Below, piece by piece: positions 50,912 through 60,661 of a stretch of DNA of 64,000 bases. The stretch's first letter is position 1. Each line of letters begins with the position of its first letter. Below the pieces are notes generated by a model, which made no database searches, was not told where the DNA came from, and saw only the letters and a list, made by a program, of their open reading frames with translations. The translations under genes and the position numbers were made by a program. The stretch lies in NCBI RefSeq assembly GCF_902833055.1, contig NZ_CADFEJ010000028.1, forward strand, positions 1 to 64,000, in the 5' to 3' direction. Source of the DNA: Burkholderia territorii (GTDB lineage Bacteria > Pseudomonadota > Gammaproteobacteria > Burkholderiales > Burkholderiaceae).

Positions 50912-51514
50912 TTACTGCCCGTACGTGACCGTGAGCCGTGCGGTGCCGATCGCCAGCGTGCCGATCTCGTGTTCGAACATCGGCGCGGGGCGCCCTTGCG
51001 CGACGCGCAGCTCCGTGCCCTTCAGCGCATAGACGGTGATCACGTAGCGATGCGGCTTGCCGGGCGGCGGGCACGGGCCGCCGTAGCCGTCGATTCCGAA
51101 GTCGTTGCGCGCCTCGCTCGCGCCGATCCGGCGCAGGAAGCCCGACGCGCTCGCGTCGGCCGGCAGGCTCGTGACGCTCGCGGGAATGGTGGCGACGGCC
51201 CAGTGCCACCAGCCGTGCCCTGGCGCATCGGGATCGAAGATCGTGATCGCGTAGCCGCGCGTGCCGGGCGGCGGGTTGCGCCAGCTGAGCTGCGGCGAAC
51301 GGTTCTCGCCCTTGCAGTCGCCGCGGTCGAACACGTTCGCGGGGCCGACGCGCCCGCCGGGCGTCAGATCGTTGCTCGACAGCGTGAACGGACCTTCCGC
51401 GCGCGCGGGCGGGACGGCGAACGCGACGCACGCGGCGGCGCAGGCAAGGGCGGCGATGAACGGCGAAGGGCGACCCGGGGACGCAGGCGAAGAGATCCGG
51501 CGATCCACACGCAT
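50912..51514 (-). CDS. YbhB/YbcL family (PEBP-like) exported protein
   Basis: A 200-residue phosphatidylethanolamine-binding-protein-like protein with a predicted signal peptide (about 1-39, ending PARA). The core ligand-pocket motifs are SPQLSWRNPPPGTRGYAITIFDPDAPG, HWAVATIPA and PPPGKPHRYVITVYAL. Bacterial members are often called Raf kinase inhibitor-like; the ligand is not known. ATG at 51514 has GGGAGA upstream. Monocistronic, as the neighbour on the same strand is over 250 bases away. Confidence 0.92.
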   Translation of the reverse strand: MRVDRRISSPASPGRPSPFIAALACAAACVAFAVPPARAEGPFTLSSNDLTPGGRVGPANVFDRGDCKGENRSPQLSWRNPPPGTRGYAITIFDPDAPGHGWWHWAVATIPASVTSLPADASASGFLRRIGASEARNDFGIDGYGGPCPPPGKPHRYVITVYALKGTELRVAQGRPAPMFEHEIGTLAIGTARLTVTYGQ

Positions 51515-51682
51515 ATGGCGCTTCTCCCGTCACGTGGGCCGGTCGATGGTCCCGGCATTGTTGGCGTTGTGTGTTGCCTGCGCAGCTGATGGCGGCGATG
51601 GATCAAGTCTAGCATTAGGGTTCGATGAGCGATGCACGCGTGGGCCCGCGATTCGGGCCGGTCCCCGGCGCGGATCGGCGGA

Positions 51683-51718
51683 CGAAAAAAAACCGCTCGC
51701 GGTCAGGCGAGCGGTTTT
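51683..51718 (-). terminator. Rho-independent terminator after pyrE (bidirectional form)
   Basis: 12-bp stem (51689-51700 with 51707-51718), loop GGTCAG; run of eight Ts on the minus strand and a T-run on the plus. It sits 37 bases after the pyrE stop. Confidence 0.92.
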
Positions 51719-51754
51719 CTTTGGCCAGGGTGCCGGCTGCGTGCCGGCCCGGCA

Positions 51755-52441
51755 TTATTCCTTCGGGGCCGTCGCGCCGCCGTGCGCGGCCGACCACTCG
51801 GCCGGCGCGTGCAGGAACTTCTCGACTTCGTCGAGCGTCTTGGTCTCGAAGTAGCCCGACGCCTTCGCGACGCGCAGCACGTCCCACCAGGTCGCCAGCG
51901 CGTGCAGGTCGACGTCGATGTCCTTCAGGACCGACACGCTTTCCTTGAAGATGTTGTAGTGGAACAGCACGAAGCAGTGGTTCACCGTCGCGCCCGCGGT
52001 GCGCAGCGCATTGACGAAGTTGATCTTGCTGCGGCTGTCGGTCGTCAGGTCTTCCACCAGCAGCACGCGCGAGCCTTCTTCCAGATGGCCTTCGATCTGC
52101 GCGTTGCGGCCGAAACCCTTCGGCTTCTTGCGCACGTACTGCATCGGCACCATCATCCGGTCCGCGAGCCATGCCGCGAACGGGATGCCGGCCGTCTCGC
52201 CACCCGCCACCGAGTCGATCTGCTCGAAGCCGACATCGCGCATGATCGTCGTTTCCGCCATCTCCATCAGCGCGCGGCGCACGCGCGGATACGAGATCAG
52301 CTTGCGGCAGTCGATGTAGACGGGGCTTGCCCAGCCGGACGTGAAGATGAACGGTTTTTCGGCATTGAAGTGCACCGCCTGCACTTCGAGCAGGATTTTG
52401 GCGGTCGTATCCGAGATCGACTGACGATCGTAGCCTGTCAT
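51755..52441 (-). CDS. pyrE: Orotate phosphoribosyltransferase
   Basis: A 228-residue enzyme of pyrimidine synthesis that joins orotate and PRPP to give OMP. Characteristic segments are FTSGWASPVYIDCRKLISYP, VAGGETAGIPFAAWLA, YVRKKPKGFGR and the PRPP-binding loop VLLVEDLTTDSRSK, the form found in proteobacterial PyrE of this longer type. ATG at 52441 has AAGGA six bases upstream; a second ATG two codons earlier (52447) is too close to that site. On the minus strand a TAAAAT box (52564-52569) about 125 bases upstream may be its -10. Confidence 0.95.
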   Translation of the reverse strand: MTGYDRQSISDTTAKILLEVQAVHFNAEKPFIFTSGWASPVYIDCRKLISYPRVRRALMEMAETTIMRDVGFEQIDSVAGGETAGIPFAAWLADRMMVPMQYVRKKPKGFGRNAQIEGHLEEGSRVLLVEDLTTDSRSKINFVNALRTAGATVNHCFVLFHYNIFKESVSVLKDIDVDLHALATWWDVLRVAKASGYFETKTLDEVEKFLHAPAEWSAAHGGATAPKE

Positions 52442-52900
52442 GGGCATTCCTTGGGTGATGAGCGAAGAGCGGGCGCGGGCCCGGTGGCGCAGCAAGGGGA
52501 ACCTGCCCGAGGGGCCGGGGTGCGATCGGCGGGCCAATCGCATCGCTGCGCGCGTAGCCGGCTATTTTACCCGATTCAGGCCGGTTTTCGGCGGAAATCG
52601 CGCAGGTTCGGCGCGCGGCTCACCACCGGCGAAACAAGCGGGGCGCGACCATGCGCCGCTGATGCGGAGGATGCGGCGCTGCACCAACGAACGCCATTTA
52701 GGGGGTGTACACTAGGCGACCCTTAGAAATCGTTCAGTACTTTGTACTTTCCTCTTGCCATCCGCCAAGGTTCGATGGCGTGCCGACCCGGCGCGCTGCG
52801 TGCCGTCTCGCAGTCGACCACCCCTTCGATTCAAGCAGACGCGGCCCAAGGTGCTGTGTACTGAACCGTCAAAATTTCGCATGTCTCTCGCAGGTCAATC
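52442..52900. other. Divergent promoter region between pyrE and maeB
   Basis: A 459-base gap between divergent genes with no supported coding sequence. A TAAAAT on the minus strand (52564-52569, 5 of 6 to -10 consensus) may serve pyrE and a TACACT on the plus strand (52708-52713) may serve maeB, each without a clear -35. GTACTTT occurs twice close together (52738 and 52745 area). Confidence 0.4.
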
Positions 52901-55171
52901 ATGGACGAACAACTGAAGCAGGCCGCTCTCGCTTATCACCTGAACCCGAAACCCGGCAAGATTTCGGTCACCCCGACCAAGCCGCTGTCGAACCAGCTCG
53001 ATCTGTCGCTCGCATACTCGCCGGGCGTCGCCGCCGCGTGCGAGGCGATCCACGCCGATCCGCTCGACGCGCAGAAGTACACGTCGCGCGGCAACCTCGT
53101 CGGCGTCATCACGAACGGCACGGCCGTGCTGGGCCTCGGCAACATCGGCCCGCTGGCCGCGAAGCCGGTGATGGAAGGCAAGGGCTGCCTGTTCAAGAAG
53201 TTCGCGGGCATCGACGTGTTCGACATCGAACTGTCGGAGTCTGACCCCGACAAGCTGGTCGAAGCGATCGCGATGCTCGAGCCGACGCTCGGCGGCATCA
53301 ACCTCGAGGACATCAAGGCGCCCGAATGCTTCTACATCGAGCAGAAGCTGCGCGAGCGCATGAAGATCCCCGTCTTCCACGACGACCAGCACGGCACCGC
53401 GATCATCGCGTCGGCCGCGATCCTGAACGGCCTGAAGGTGGTCGGCAAGAAGCTGTCCGAAGTGAAGCTCGTGTGCTCGGGCGCGGGCGCGGCGGCGATC
53501 GCGTGCCTGGACCTGCTGGTGAACCTGGGCCTCACGAAGTCGAACATCCTCGTCGCCGATTCGAAGGGCGTGATCTACGAAGGGCGCGGCAACCTCGACC
53601 CGTCGAAGCAGCGCTACGCGGCGACCACCGACGCGCGCACGCTCGCCGACGCGATCGTCGGCGCGGACGTGTTCCTCGGCTGCTCGAGCGCGGGCGTGCT
53701 GAAGCAGGACATGGTCAAGACGATGGGCGAGCGCCCGCTGATCCTGGCGCTCGCGAACCCGGAACCGGAAATCCGCCCGGAAGACGCGAAGGCCGTGCGC
53801 CCGGACGCGATCGTCGCGACCGGCCGTTCGGACTACCCGAACCAGGTCAACAACGTGCTGTGCTTCCCGTTCATCTTCCGCGGCGCGCTCGACGTCGGCG
53901 CGACGACGATCACGGAAGAAATGAAGCTCGCGTGCGTGCGCGCGATCGCCGAGCTGGCCGAGGAAACCGACCAGAGCGAGGAAGTCGCGAAGGCGTATGA
54001 AGGCCACTCGCTCGAGTTCGGGCCGGAGTACCTGATTCCGAAGCCGTTCGACCCGCGCCTGATCATCAAGATCGCGCCGGCCGTCGCGCAGGCCGCGATG
54101 GATTCGGGCGTCGCCACGCGCCCGATCCAGGACATGGACGCATACCGCGAGCAGCTCGGCGCGACCGTCTACCGCACCGGCATGGTGATGCGCCCGGTGT
54201 TCGCGACCGCGAAGAAGAAGCAGGCGCGCATCGTGTTCGCCGAGGGCGAGGACGAGCGCGTGCTGCGCGCCGCGCAGTTCGTGCTGCTGGAAAAGATCGC
54301 GAAGCCGATCATCGTCGGCCGTCCGTCGGTCGTCGAGATGCGCCTCGCGAAGATCGGCTCGAAGCTGAAGGCCGGCGTCGATTTCGAGATCGTGAATCCG
54401 GAAGACGATACGCGCTACCACCGCTACTGGCAGGCGTACCACGAGATCGGCGCGCGCGACGGCGTGACGCCGGAAGTCGCGAAGGCCGCGCTGCGCAAGT
54501 TCAACACGCTGATCGGCGCGATGCTCGTGCACCTGGGCGACGCGGACGGGATGATCTGCGGGATGATCGACACGTACCACACGCACCTGAAGTTCATCGA
54601 GCAGGTGCTCGGCCGTGCGAAGGGCGCCGAGCACTTCGCGGCGATGAACCTGCTGATGCTGCCGGGCCGCAACCTGTTCCTGTGCGACACGTACGTGAAC
54701 GAGCTGCCGAGCGCAGAACAGCTCGCCGACATGACGATCCAGGCAGCCGCCGAGATCGAGCGCTTCGGCATCGTGCCGAAGGCCGCGCTGCTGTCGAACT
54801 CGAACTTCGGCAGCGCGCCGTCGGCGTCGTCGCGCCGCATGGCCGAAGCGCGCAAGCTGATCAGCGAGCGTGCGCCGAACCTCGAGGTCGACGGCGAAAT
54901 GCACGGCGACGCGGCGCTGTCGGAAGCGGTCCGCAAGGCCGCATTCCCGGGCACGACGCTGTCGGGCGAAGCGAACCTGCTGATCATGCCGAACGTCGAA
55001 GCGGCGAACATCGCGTACAACCTGCTGAAGATGGTCGGCGGCGAAGGCGTGACGGTCGGCCCGCTGCTGCTCGGCGCGGCGAAGCCGGTCCACATCCTGA
55101 CGCCGGCGGCGACCGTGCGCCGGATCATCAACATGACGGCGGTGGCCGCCGCGAACGCGAACACGAAGTAA
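52901..55171 (+). CDS. maeB: NADP-dependent malic enzyme (malic enzyme / phosphotransacetylase hybrid)
   Basis: A 756-residue hybrid enzyme that decarboxylates malate to pyruvate and supplies NADPH. Residues about 15-430 are the malic enzyme part: PLSNQLDLSLAYSPGVA, LGLGNIGPLAAKPVMEGK, the catalytic FHDDQHGTAII and CSGAGAAAIACL Rossmann region. Residues about 435-750 are the phosphotransacetylase-like domain (FAEGEDERVLRAAQ, SGEANLLIMPNVEAANIAYNL), which in MaeB-type proteins binds acetyl-CoA for regulation without transacetylase activity. ATG at 52901 lies after AGGTCAATC. A strong terminator follows. Confidence 0.96.
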   Translation: MDEQLKQAALAYHLNPKPGKISVTPTKPLSNQLDLSLAYSPGVAAACEAIHADPLDAQKYTSRGNLVGVITNGTAVLGLGNIGPLAAKPVMEGKGCLFKKFAGIDVFDIELSESDPDKLVEAIAMLEPTLGGINLEDIKAPECFYIEQKLRERMKIPVFHDDQHGTAIIASAAILNGLKVVGKKLSEVKLVCSGAGAAAIACLDLLVNLGLTKSNILVADSKGVIYEGRGNLDPSKQRYAATTDARTLADAIVGADVFLGCSSAGVLKQDMVKTMGERPLILALANPEPEIRPEDAKAVRPDAIVATGRSDYPNQVNNVLCFPFIFRGALDVGATTITEEMKLACVRAIAELAEETDQSEEVAKAYEGHSLEFGPEYLIPKPFDPRLIIKIAPAVAQAAMDSGVATRPIQDMDAYREQLGATVYRTGMVMRPVFATAKKKQARIVFAEGEDERVLRAAQFVLLEKIAKPIIVGRPSVVEMRLAKIGSKLKAGVDFEIVNPEDDTRYHRYWQAYHEIGARDGVTPEVAKAALRKFNTLIGAMLVHLGDADGMICGMIDTYHTHLKFIEQVLGRAKGAEHFAAMNLLMLPGRNLFLCDTYVNELPSAEQLADMTIQAAAEIERFGIVPKAALLSNSNFGSAPSASSRRMAEARKLISERAPNLEVDGEMHGDAALSEAVRKAAFPGTTLSGEANLLIMPNVEAANIAYNLLKMVGGEGVTVGPLLLGAAKPVHILTPAATVRRIINMTAVAAANANTK

Positions 55172-55213
55172 GTTCGCGATGCGCGTGTGCCGCGCTTCAC
55201 GCGCGGTGCAATG

Positions 55214-55251
55214 AAAAACGCCACGGAACCTGCGTTCCGTGGCGTTTTTTT
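55214..55251. terminator. Bidirectional Rho-independent terminator between maeB and the indolepyruvate oxidoreductase gene
   Basis: 16-bp perfect stem (55214-55229 with 55234-55249), loop CTGC; T-run on the plus strand (seven) and matching As at the 5' base giving a T-run on the minus strand. It separates convergent maeB and the gene ending at 55310. Confidence 0.95.
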
Positions 55252-55309
55252 GTGAACCGCCGGGCGCGCGCAGGCGAGCGGCGCGCCCGCGAACGCCCAC
55301 CGTACGCCG

Positions 55310-58300
55310 TTACGCGACCTGCTGGTGCGACTGCCCGCCCGTCGGCGAGCGCCACTTCGCGAGCAGCGTGTTCCACTTCTGGCGAACCGCGCGCAGGTTG
55401 TTCTCCTTCACGTGGCCGTAGCCGCGAATGCCGTCCGGCAGCGCCGCGAGTTCGAGCGCGAGCGGGCGGTTGGCCGCGTTCAGCCTGGCCAGCACTTCGT
55501 CGATCAGCGCTTCGTACTCGCCGATCAGCGCGCGCTCGGTGCGGCGCTCTTCGGTGCGGCCGAACGGGTCGAGGCCCGTGCCGCGCAGGAACTTCGCCTT
55601 CGCGAGCAAGCGGAACGCCGACATCATCCACGGGCCGTACGCCTTCTTCACGAGATGGCCGTGCGCGTCCTTCTTCGCGAACAGTGGCGGCGCAAGGTGG
55701 AACTTCAGTTTCCAGTCGCCTTCGAACTGCGACGACAGGCGCGCGAGAAACGCCGGATCGGACTGCAGCCGCGCGACCTCGTATTCGTCCTTGTACGCCA
55801 TCAGCTTGAACAGGTTGCGCGCGACCGCTTCGGTCAGCGGTTCCTGCGCCGCATCGCCGTCCGCCAGCGCGCGCTCGGCTGCCCGCACCTTGTCGACGAA
55901 GGCGGCATAGCGCGATGCATACGCGGCATTCTGGTACGCGGTGAGGAAGTCCACGCGCTTCGCGATCAACGCGTCGACGGCCTTCTTCGTGTGCAGCGAG
56001 ATCACCGTCGCGCCCTGCGCGGGCCGTGCGTCGCCGGCCGCGGCCTGCTTCACGCTCGCGAGGTCGTGCGCCGCGCGGCGGCCCCAGTCGAATGCCGCGC
56101 GGTTCTTCTCGACCGACACCGCGTTCAGCTCGATCGCGCGTTCGAGCGACGCGAGCGTGAGCGGCAGCCAGCCCTTCTGCCACGCGTAGCCGAGCACGAA
56201 CGGGTTCGTGTAGATCGCATCGCCGAGCAGCGCGACCGCGAAGCGGTTCGCGTCGATGAAATCGACGGCCGCGCCCGCCGCCGCGCGGATGTCGTTCTCG
56301 GCGGACAGACCCGGGAACGCCCAGTTCGGGTTCTTGATGAATTCGGCGGTCGGCGTCTGCGCGCTGTTGACGACCACGCGCGTCGTGTCGTGCCGCATCC
56401 GCGACGTGCATTCGTCGCCGGCCGTGACGATCGCGTCGCAGCCGATCACGAGGTCGGCTTCGCCCATCGCGATTCGCGTCGCATGGATGTCGGTCGGCGC
56501 GTGCGAAATCTGCACGTGGCTCATCACCGCGCCGCCCTTTTGCGCGAGGCCCGTCACGTCGAGCACGGTCACGCCCTTGTTCTCCAGGTGCGCGGCCATC
56601 CCGAGCAGCGCGCCGATCGTGACGACGCCCGTGCCGCCCACGCCGGTGACCAGCACGCCGTATGCGCGGTCGATCGCCGGCAGCGTCGGCTCCGGAATCG
56701 GCGGCAGCGCGCCGCCGTCCACCGACACGGCCTTCGGCTTCTTCAGCTGGCCGCCTTCGACCGTGACGAAGCTCGGGCAGAAGCCCTTCACGCACGAGAA
56801 GTCCTTGTTGCAGCTCGACTGGTTGATCTGGCGCTTCGTGCCGAATTCGGTTTCGAGCGGCTCGACCGACAGGCAGTTCGACTGCACCGAGCAGTCGCCG
56901 CAGCCTTCGCACACCGCGTCGTTGATCACGACACGCTTGGCCGGGTCCGGATACGTGCCGCGCTTGCGGCGGCGGCGCTTCTCGGTCGCGCAGGTCTGGT
57001 CGTAGATCAGGATCGTCGTGCCTTCGATCTCGCGCAGCTCGCGCTGCACGTCGTCGAGCTGGTCGCGGTGATGGATCGTCACGCCCGGCGCGAGCAGCGC
57101 CTTCTGGCTGTCGTACTTCTCCGGTTCGTCGGTGACGATCACGATCTTCTTCGCGCCTTCGGACGCGAGCTGGTGGGTGATCTGCGGCACCGTCAGCACG
57201 CCGTCGACCGGCTGGCCGCCGGTCATCGCGACCGCGTCGTTGTAGAGGATCTTGTAGGTGATGTTCGCCTTCGACGAGATCGCCGCGCGCACCGCCAGCA
57301 GGCCCGAGTGGAAATAGGTGCCGTCGCCGAGGTTCGCGAACACGTGCTTCTCGTCCGTGAACGGCGCCTGGCCGATCCACGGCACGCCTTCGCCGCCCAT
57401 CTGGCTGAAGGTGCTCGTGTTGCGGTCCATCCACACCGTCATGTAGTGGCAGCCGATCCCGGCGATCGCGCGCGAGCCTTCCGGCACGTTGGTCGACGTG
57501 TTGTGCGGGCAGCCCGAGCAGAACCACGGCTTGCGCTCGGTCTGCACGTGCGGCTTCGCGAGTGCCATTTCCTTCGCGTTGATGACCGCGAGCCGCGCGG
57601 CGATGCGCGCGCGCACGTCGGACGGCAGCTCGAACTTCTCGAGGCGCGTCGCGATCGCCTTCGCGATGATCGCGGGCGACAGTTCGTAGTGCGCGGGCAG
57701 CAGCCAGTTGCCCATCGGCACCGACCATTCGCCGCCGGCGCCGTCCTTCTCGTCGAACTTGCCGAACACGCGCGGGCGCTGCGCATCGGGCCAGTTGTAC
57801 AGTTCTTCCTTGATCGCGTATTCGAGGATCTGGCGCTTTTCCTCGACGACCAGGATTTCGTCCAGGCCGCGCGCGAATGCCTGCGCGCCCTGCGCCTCGA
57901 GCGGCCACACGCAGCCGACCTTGTACAGGCGGATGCCGATCCGCGCGCAGGTTTCGTCGTCGAGGCCGAGGTCCGTCAGCGCCTGGCGCACGTCGAGGTA
58001 GGCCTTGCCGCCCGTCATGATCCCGAAGCGCGCGTTCGGCGAGTCGATCTCGATCCGGTCGAGCTTGTTCGCGCGCACATAGGCGAGCGCCGCGTACCAC
58101 TTGTAATCGAGCAGCCGCGCTTCCTGGACGAGCGGCGGATCCGGCCAGCGGATGTTCAGGCCGCCTTCGGGGAGGATGAAGTCGGTCGGCAGCACGATCT
58201 CGGTGCGATGCGGGTCGATGTCGACCGATGCCGACGATTCGACCACGTCCGTCACGCACTTGAGGGCCACCCACAGGCCCGAGTAGCGGCTCATCGCCCA

Positions 58301-58900
58301 GCCGTGCAGGCCGAAGTCGAGATATTCCTGCACGTTCGACGGGAACAGCACCGGCAGCCCGCAGGCCTTGAAGATGTGTTCGGACTGGTGCGCGAGGGTC
58401 GACGATTTCGCCGCGTGGTCGTCGCCGGCGAGCACGAGCACGCCGCCGTGCTTCGACGAACCGGCCGAGTTCGCGTGCTTGAATACGTCGCCGGTGCGGT
58501 CGACGCCCGGGCCCTTGCCGTACCACATGCCGAACACACCGTCGTATTTCGCGCCGGGGTACAGGTTCACCTGCTGCGACCCCCACACGGCGGTGGCGGC
58601 GAGATCTTCGTTGAGACCGGGCTGGAAGACGATCTGGTGGGCGGCGAGGTGCTGCTTGGCCTTCCACAGCGACAGGTCGAGGCCGCCGAGCGGCGAGCCG
58701 CGATAGCCCGAAATGAAGCCGGCCGTGTTGAGGCCGGCGGCGCGGTCGCGTTCCTGCTGGAGCATCGGCAGCCGCACGAGCGCCTGGATGCCGCTCATGT
58801 ACGCGCGGCCGCGTTCGAGCGTGTATTTGTCGTCAAGCGTGACGGACTTCAGCGCGGCTTCGAGCGACGCGCGTTGGTCTGCGTCTAGCGGGGCATTCAT
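55310..58900 (-). CDS. Indolepyruvate ferredoxin oxidoreductase (fused alpha/beta/gamma form)
   Basis: A 1196-residue enzyme that oxidatively decarboxylates aryl pyruvates (indolepyruvate, phenylpyruvate) to aryl-acetyl-CoA. Domains: N-terminal transketolase-like part (about 30-400; ISGYRGSPLGGLD), thiamine-diphosphate part with CSGCPH at 461-466, GIGCHYMTVWMDR and NLGDGTYFHSG, a ferredoxin-like iron-sulfur segment CEGCGDCSVQSNC from C664, and the gamma domain (GVGGTGVVTIGALLG, about 725-1000). The one-piece form occurs in many proteobacteria where IorA and IorB are otherwise separate. ATG at 58900; upstream TGGAGGAGACAG site. Confidence 0.95.
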   Translation of the reverse strand: MNAPLDADQRASLEAALKSVTLDDKYTLERGRAYMSGIQALVRLPMLQQERDRAAGLNTAGFISGYRGSPLGGLDLSLWKAKQHLAAHQIVFQPGLNEDLAATAVWGSQQVNLYPGAKYDGVFGMWYGKGPGVDRTGDVFKHANSAGSSKHGGVLVLAGDDHAAKSSTLAHQSEHIFKACGLPVLFPSNVQEYLDFGLHGWAMSRYSGLWVALKCVTDVVESSASVDIDPHRTEIVLPTDFILPEGGLNIRWPDPPLVQEARLLDYKWYAALAYVRANKLDRIEIDSPNARFGIMTGGKAYLDVRQALTDLGLDDETCARIGIRLYKVGCVWPLEAQGAQAFARGLDEILVVEEKRQILEYAIKEELYNWPDAQRPRVFGKFDEKDGAGGEWSVPMGNWLLPAHYELSPAIIAKAIATRLEKFELPSDVRARIAARLAVINAKEMALAKPHVQTERKPWFCSGCPHNTSTNVPEGSRAIAGIGCHYMTVWMDRNTSTFSQMGGEGVPWIGQAPFTDEKHVFANLGDGTYFHSGLLAVRAAISSKANITYKILYNDAVAMTGGQPVDGVLTVPQITHQLASEGAKKIVIVTDEPEKYDSQKALLAPGVTIHHRDQLDDVQRELREIEGTTILIYDQTCATEKRRRRKRGTYPDPAKRVVINDAVCEGCGDCSVQSNCLSVEPLETEFGTKRQINQSSCNKDFSCVKGFCPSFVTVEGGQLKKPKAVSVDGGALPPIPEPTLPAIDRAYGVLVTGVGGTGVVTIGALLGMAAHLENKGVTVLDVTGLAQKGGAVMSHVQISHAPTDIHATRIAMGEADLVIGCDAIVTAGDECTSRMRHDTTRVVVNSAQTPTAEFIKNPNWAFPGLSAENDIRAAAGAAVDFIDANRFAVALLGDAIYTNPFVLGYAWQKGWLPLTLASLERAIELNAVSVEKNRAAFDWGRRAAHDLASVKQAAAGDARPAQGATVISLHTKKAVDALIAKRVDFLTAYQNAAYASRYAAFVDKVRAAERALADGDAAQEPLTEAVARNLFKLMAYKDEYEVARLQSDPAFLARLSSQFEGDWKLKFHLAPPLFAKKDAHGHLVKKAYGPWMMSAFRLLAKAKFLRGTGLDPFGRTEERRTERALIGEYEALIDEVLARLNAANRPLALELAALPDGIRGYGHVKENNLRAVRQKWNTLLAKWRSPTGGQSHQQVA

Positions 58901-59219
58901 TAACTGTCTCCTCCACCCAGTTTGGGATCACCAAAACTTCGATTGCGTCGACGTCTTGTGGACGTGTCGGCAGTGGCCGGCATATTGGCCGGTTTTGAGT
59001 GATGGTAGCACTGGGATAAACCCGCCGCCCATCGTTCGACACGCAGCGACGCGGCGACGAAATCTCGCGGGTCAATGCGTTACATCATGTAAAAGCATGT
59101 AAAGCCGGCTCCATCTTCGTACAAATGCCGTTAATCTTGTCGGCCTGCCGGAGGTGCCCGGCCGCGTCGGCCCGTCTCGACGCAACCGGGGAGGCGCCGG
59201 CAGTTTTAAAGGAGGTGCA
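58901..59219. other. Divergent intergenic region with repeated CATGTAAA
   Basis: A 319-base region between divergent genes, AT-richer than its flanks. CATGTAAA occurs twice in direct repeat (59086-59093 and 59097-59104). No clear promoter hexamers could be assigned. The right end has the strong AAAGGAGG ribosome site of the next gene. Confidence 0.35.
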
Positions 59220-59414
59220 ATGAACACACGTCATATCCAGAGTTTCCTGATCGTGTCCGCCGCGTTTTTCGCGATGACCGGCCCGGTGCACGCGCAAGGC
59301 GCGAGCGCACTGGCGGCAGCCGGCGCGCAGATGCGCCAGATCGCGCCGGCCCAGGACGCCGACGCGCAACCGGCGGCCGCACGCGTCGTCGTGTCGAAGG
59401 CGAACGTGCGTTGA
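59220..59414 (+). CDS. Small exported peptide of unknown function
   Basis: A 64-residue protein with a clear signal peptide (about 1-25, ending PVHAQG) and a short alanine/glutamine-rich mature part of about 38 residues without cysteines. AAAGGAGG is perfectly placed at 59208-59215 and a terminator follows 52 bases after the stop, so it looks like a real, separately expressed gene despite its size. No family recognised. Confidence 0.75.
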   Translation: MNTRHIQSFLIVSAAFFAMTGPVHAQGASALAAAGAQMRQIAPAQDADAQPAAARVVVSKANVR

Positions 59415-59466
59415 TCCGTTCGCGCGGCCGCCGGGCCGCGCCGCAACGATGCAAAACGACAAAAGG

Positions 59467-59495
59467 GCGGGAATCGCAGGATTCCCGCTTTTTTT
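59467..59495 (+). terminator. Rho-independent terminator after the small exported peptide gene
   Basis: 9-bp stem (59467-59475 with 59480-59488), loop GCAG, seven Ts. It ends the 195-base gene's transcript before the convergent hppD. Confidence 0.92.
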
Positions 59496-59563
59496 CATGT
59501 GCCGCCGGCGCTCGTTCCGACCCGGGCGCCGTCTGCCGGCCGCTGCGCGGCCGTCCGTCAGCG

Positions 59564-60661
59564 TCAGGCCTTGTCCTGGACCACGCCGCGGCGGATCTGG
59601 TCGAGTTCGATCGATTCGAACAGCGCCTTGAAGTTGCCTTCGCCGAAGCCCTGGTTGCCCTTGCGCTGGATGATCTCGAAGAAGATCGGGCCGATCTGGT
59701 TCTCGGTGAAGATCTGCAGCAGCAGGTCGTCGCGGGCGCCGTCGATCAGGATCTTGCGCTTCTTCAGTTCTTCCAGCGATTCGCCGTGGTTCGGCACGCG
59801 GCGGTCGACCAGCTCGTAATACGTGTCGATCGTGTCGAGCAGCTTCACGCCCTTGTCGCGCAGGCCGTCGACCGCGCCGTAGATGTCGTTCGTGCCGAGC
59901 GCGATGTGCTGGATGCCTTCGCCGTGGTACGCGTCGAGGTATTCCTGGATCTGGCCGGCCGTGTCCGAGCCTTCCTCGTTGATCGGGATCCGGATCTTGC
60001 CGCACGGCGACGTCATCGCCTTCGACTTCACGCCCGTCACCTTGCCTTCGATGTCGAAGTAGCGCACTTCGCGGAAGTTGAACAGCCGCTCGTAGAACTC
60101 GGCCCATTCCTGCATGCGGCCGCGATGCACGTTGTGCGTCAGGTGGTCGATGTAGGTGAGGCCATGGCCGACCGGGTTCGGGTTCGCGCCGGCGATCGGC
60201 TCGAAATCGACGTCGTAGATGCTGATGTCGCCGATCGCGCCCGGCTGCGCGCCGTTCTTGCCGCGCCAGCGGTCGACGAAGTAGATCAGCGAATCGCCGA
60301 TGCCCTTGATCGCCGGGATGTTCAGCTCCATCGGGCCCGTCTTGTTGTCGAAACCCCAGGCGCCGAGTTCCAGCGCGTGCTTGTATGCCTTCGCGGCGTC
60401 CTGCACGCGGAACGCGATCGCGCAGATCGACGGGCCGTGCAGGCGCGCGAAGCGTTGCGCGAACGAATCGGGTTCGGCGTTGATGATGAAGTTGATGTCG
60501 CCCTGGCGGTAGACCGTCACGTCCTTGTGGCGATGGCGCGCGATCGCGGTGAAACCCATCCGCTCGAACAGTTGTCCGAGCGCTTTCGGATCCGGAGCGG
60601 TGTATTCGATGAATTCGAAGCCGTCGGTGCCGACGGGGTTGTCCCAGTTGGGGATCTGCAT
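59564..60661 (-). CDS. hppD: 4-hydroxyphenylpyruvate dioxygenase
   Basis: A 365-residue non-haem iron dioxygenase that turns 4-hydroxyphenylpyruvate into homogentisate in tyrosine and phenylalanine catabolism. The iron ligands H173 (in IDHLTHNV), H252 (in IQHIALGT) and the glutamate in IFFEIIQRKGNQGFGEGNF are present; the two-domain VOC fold and the length fit the bacterial enzyme. ATG at 60661 with AGGAGACACGAC. Divergent from an Lrp-type regulator 213 bases away, which very likely controls it. Confidence 0.96.
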   Translation of the reverse strand: MQIPNWDNPVGTDGFEFIEYTAPDPKALGQLFERMGFTAIARHRHKDVTVYRQGDINFIINAEPDSFAQRFARLHGPSICAIAFRVQDAAKAYKHALELGAWGFDNKTGPMELNIPAIKGIGDSLIYFVDRWRGKNGAQPGAIGDISIYDVDFEPIAGANPNPVGHGLTYIDHLTHNVHRGRMQEWAEFYERLFNFREVRYFDIEGKVTGVKSKAMTSPCGKIRIPINEEGSDTAGQIQEYLDAYHGEGIQHIALGTNDIYGAVDGLRDKGVKLLDTIDTYYELVDRRVPNHGESLEELKKRKILIDGARDDLLLQIFTENQIGPIFFEIIQRKGNQGFGEGNFKALFESIELDQIRRGVVQDKA

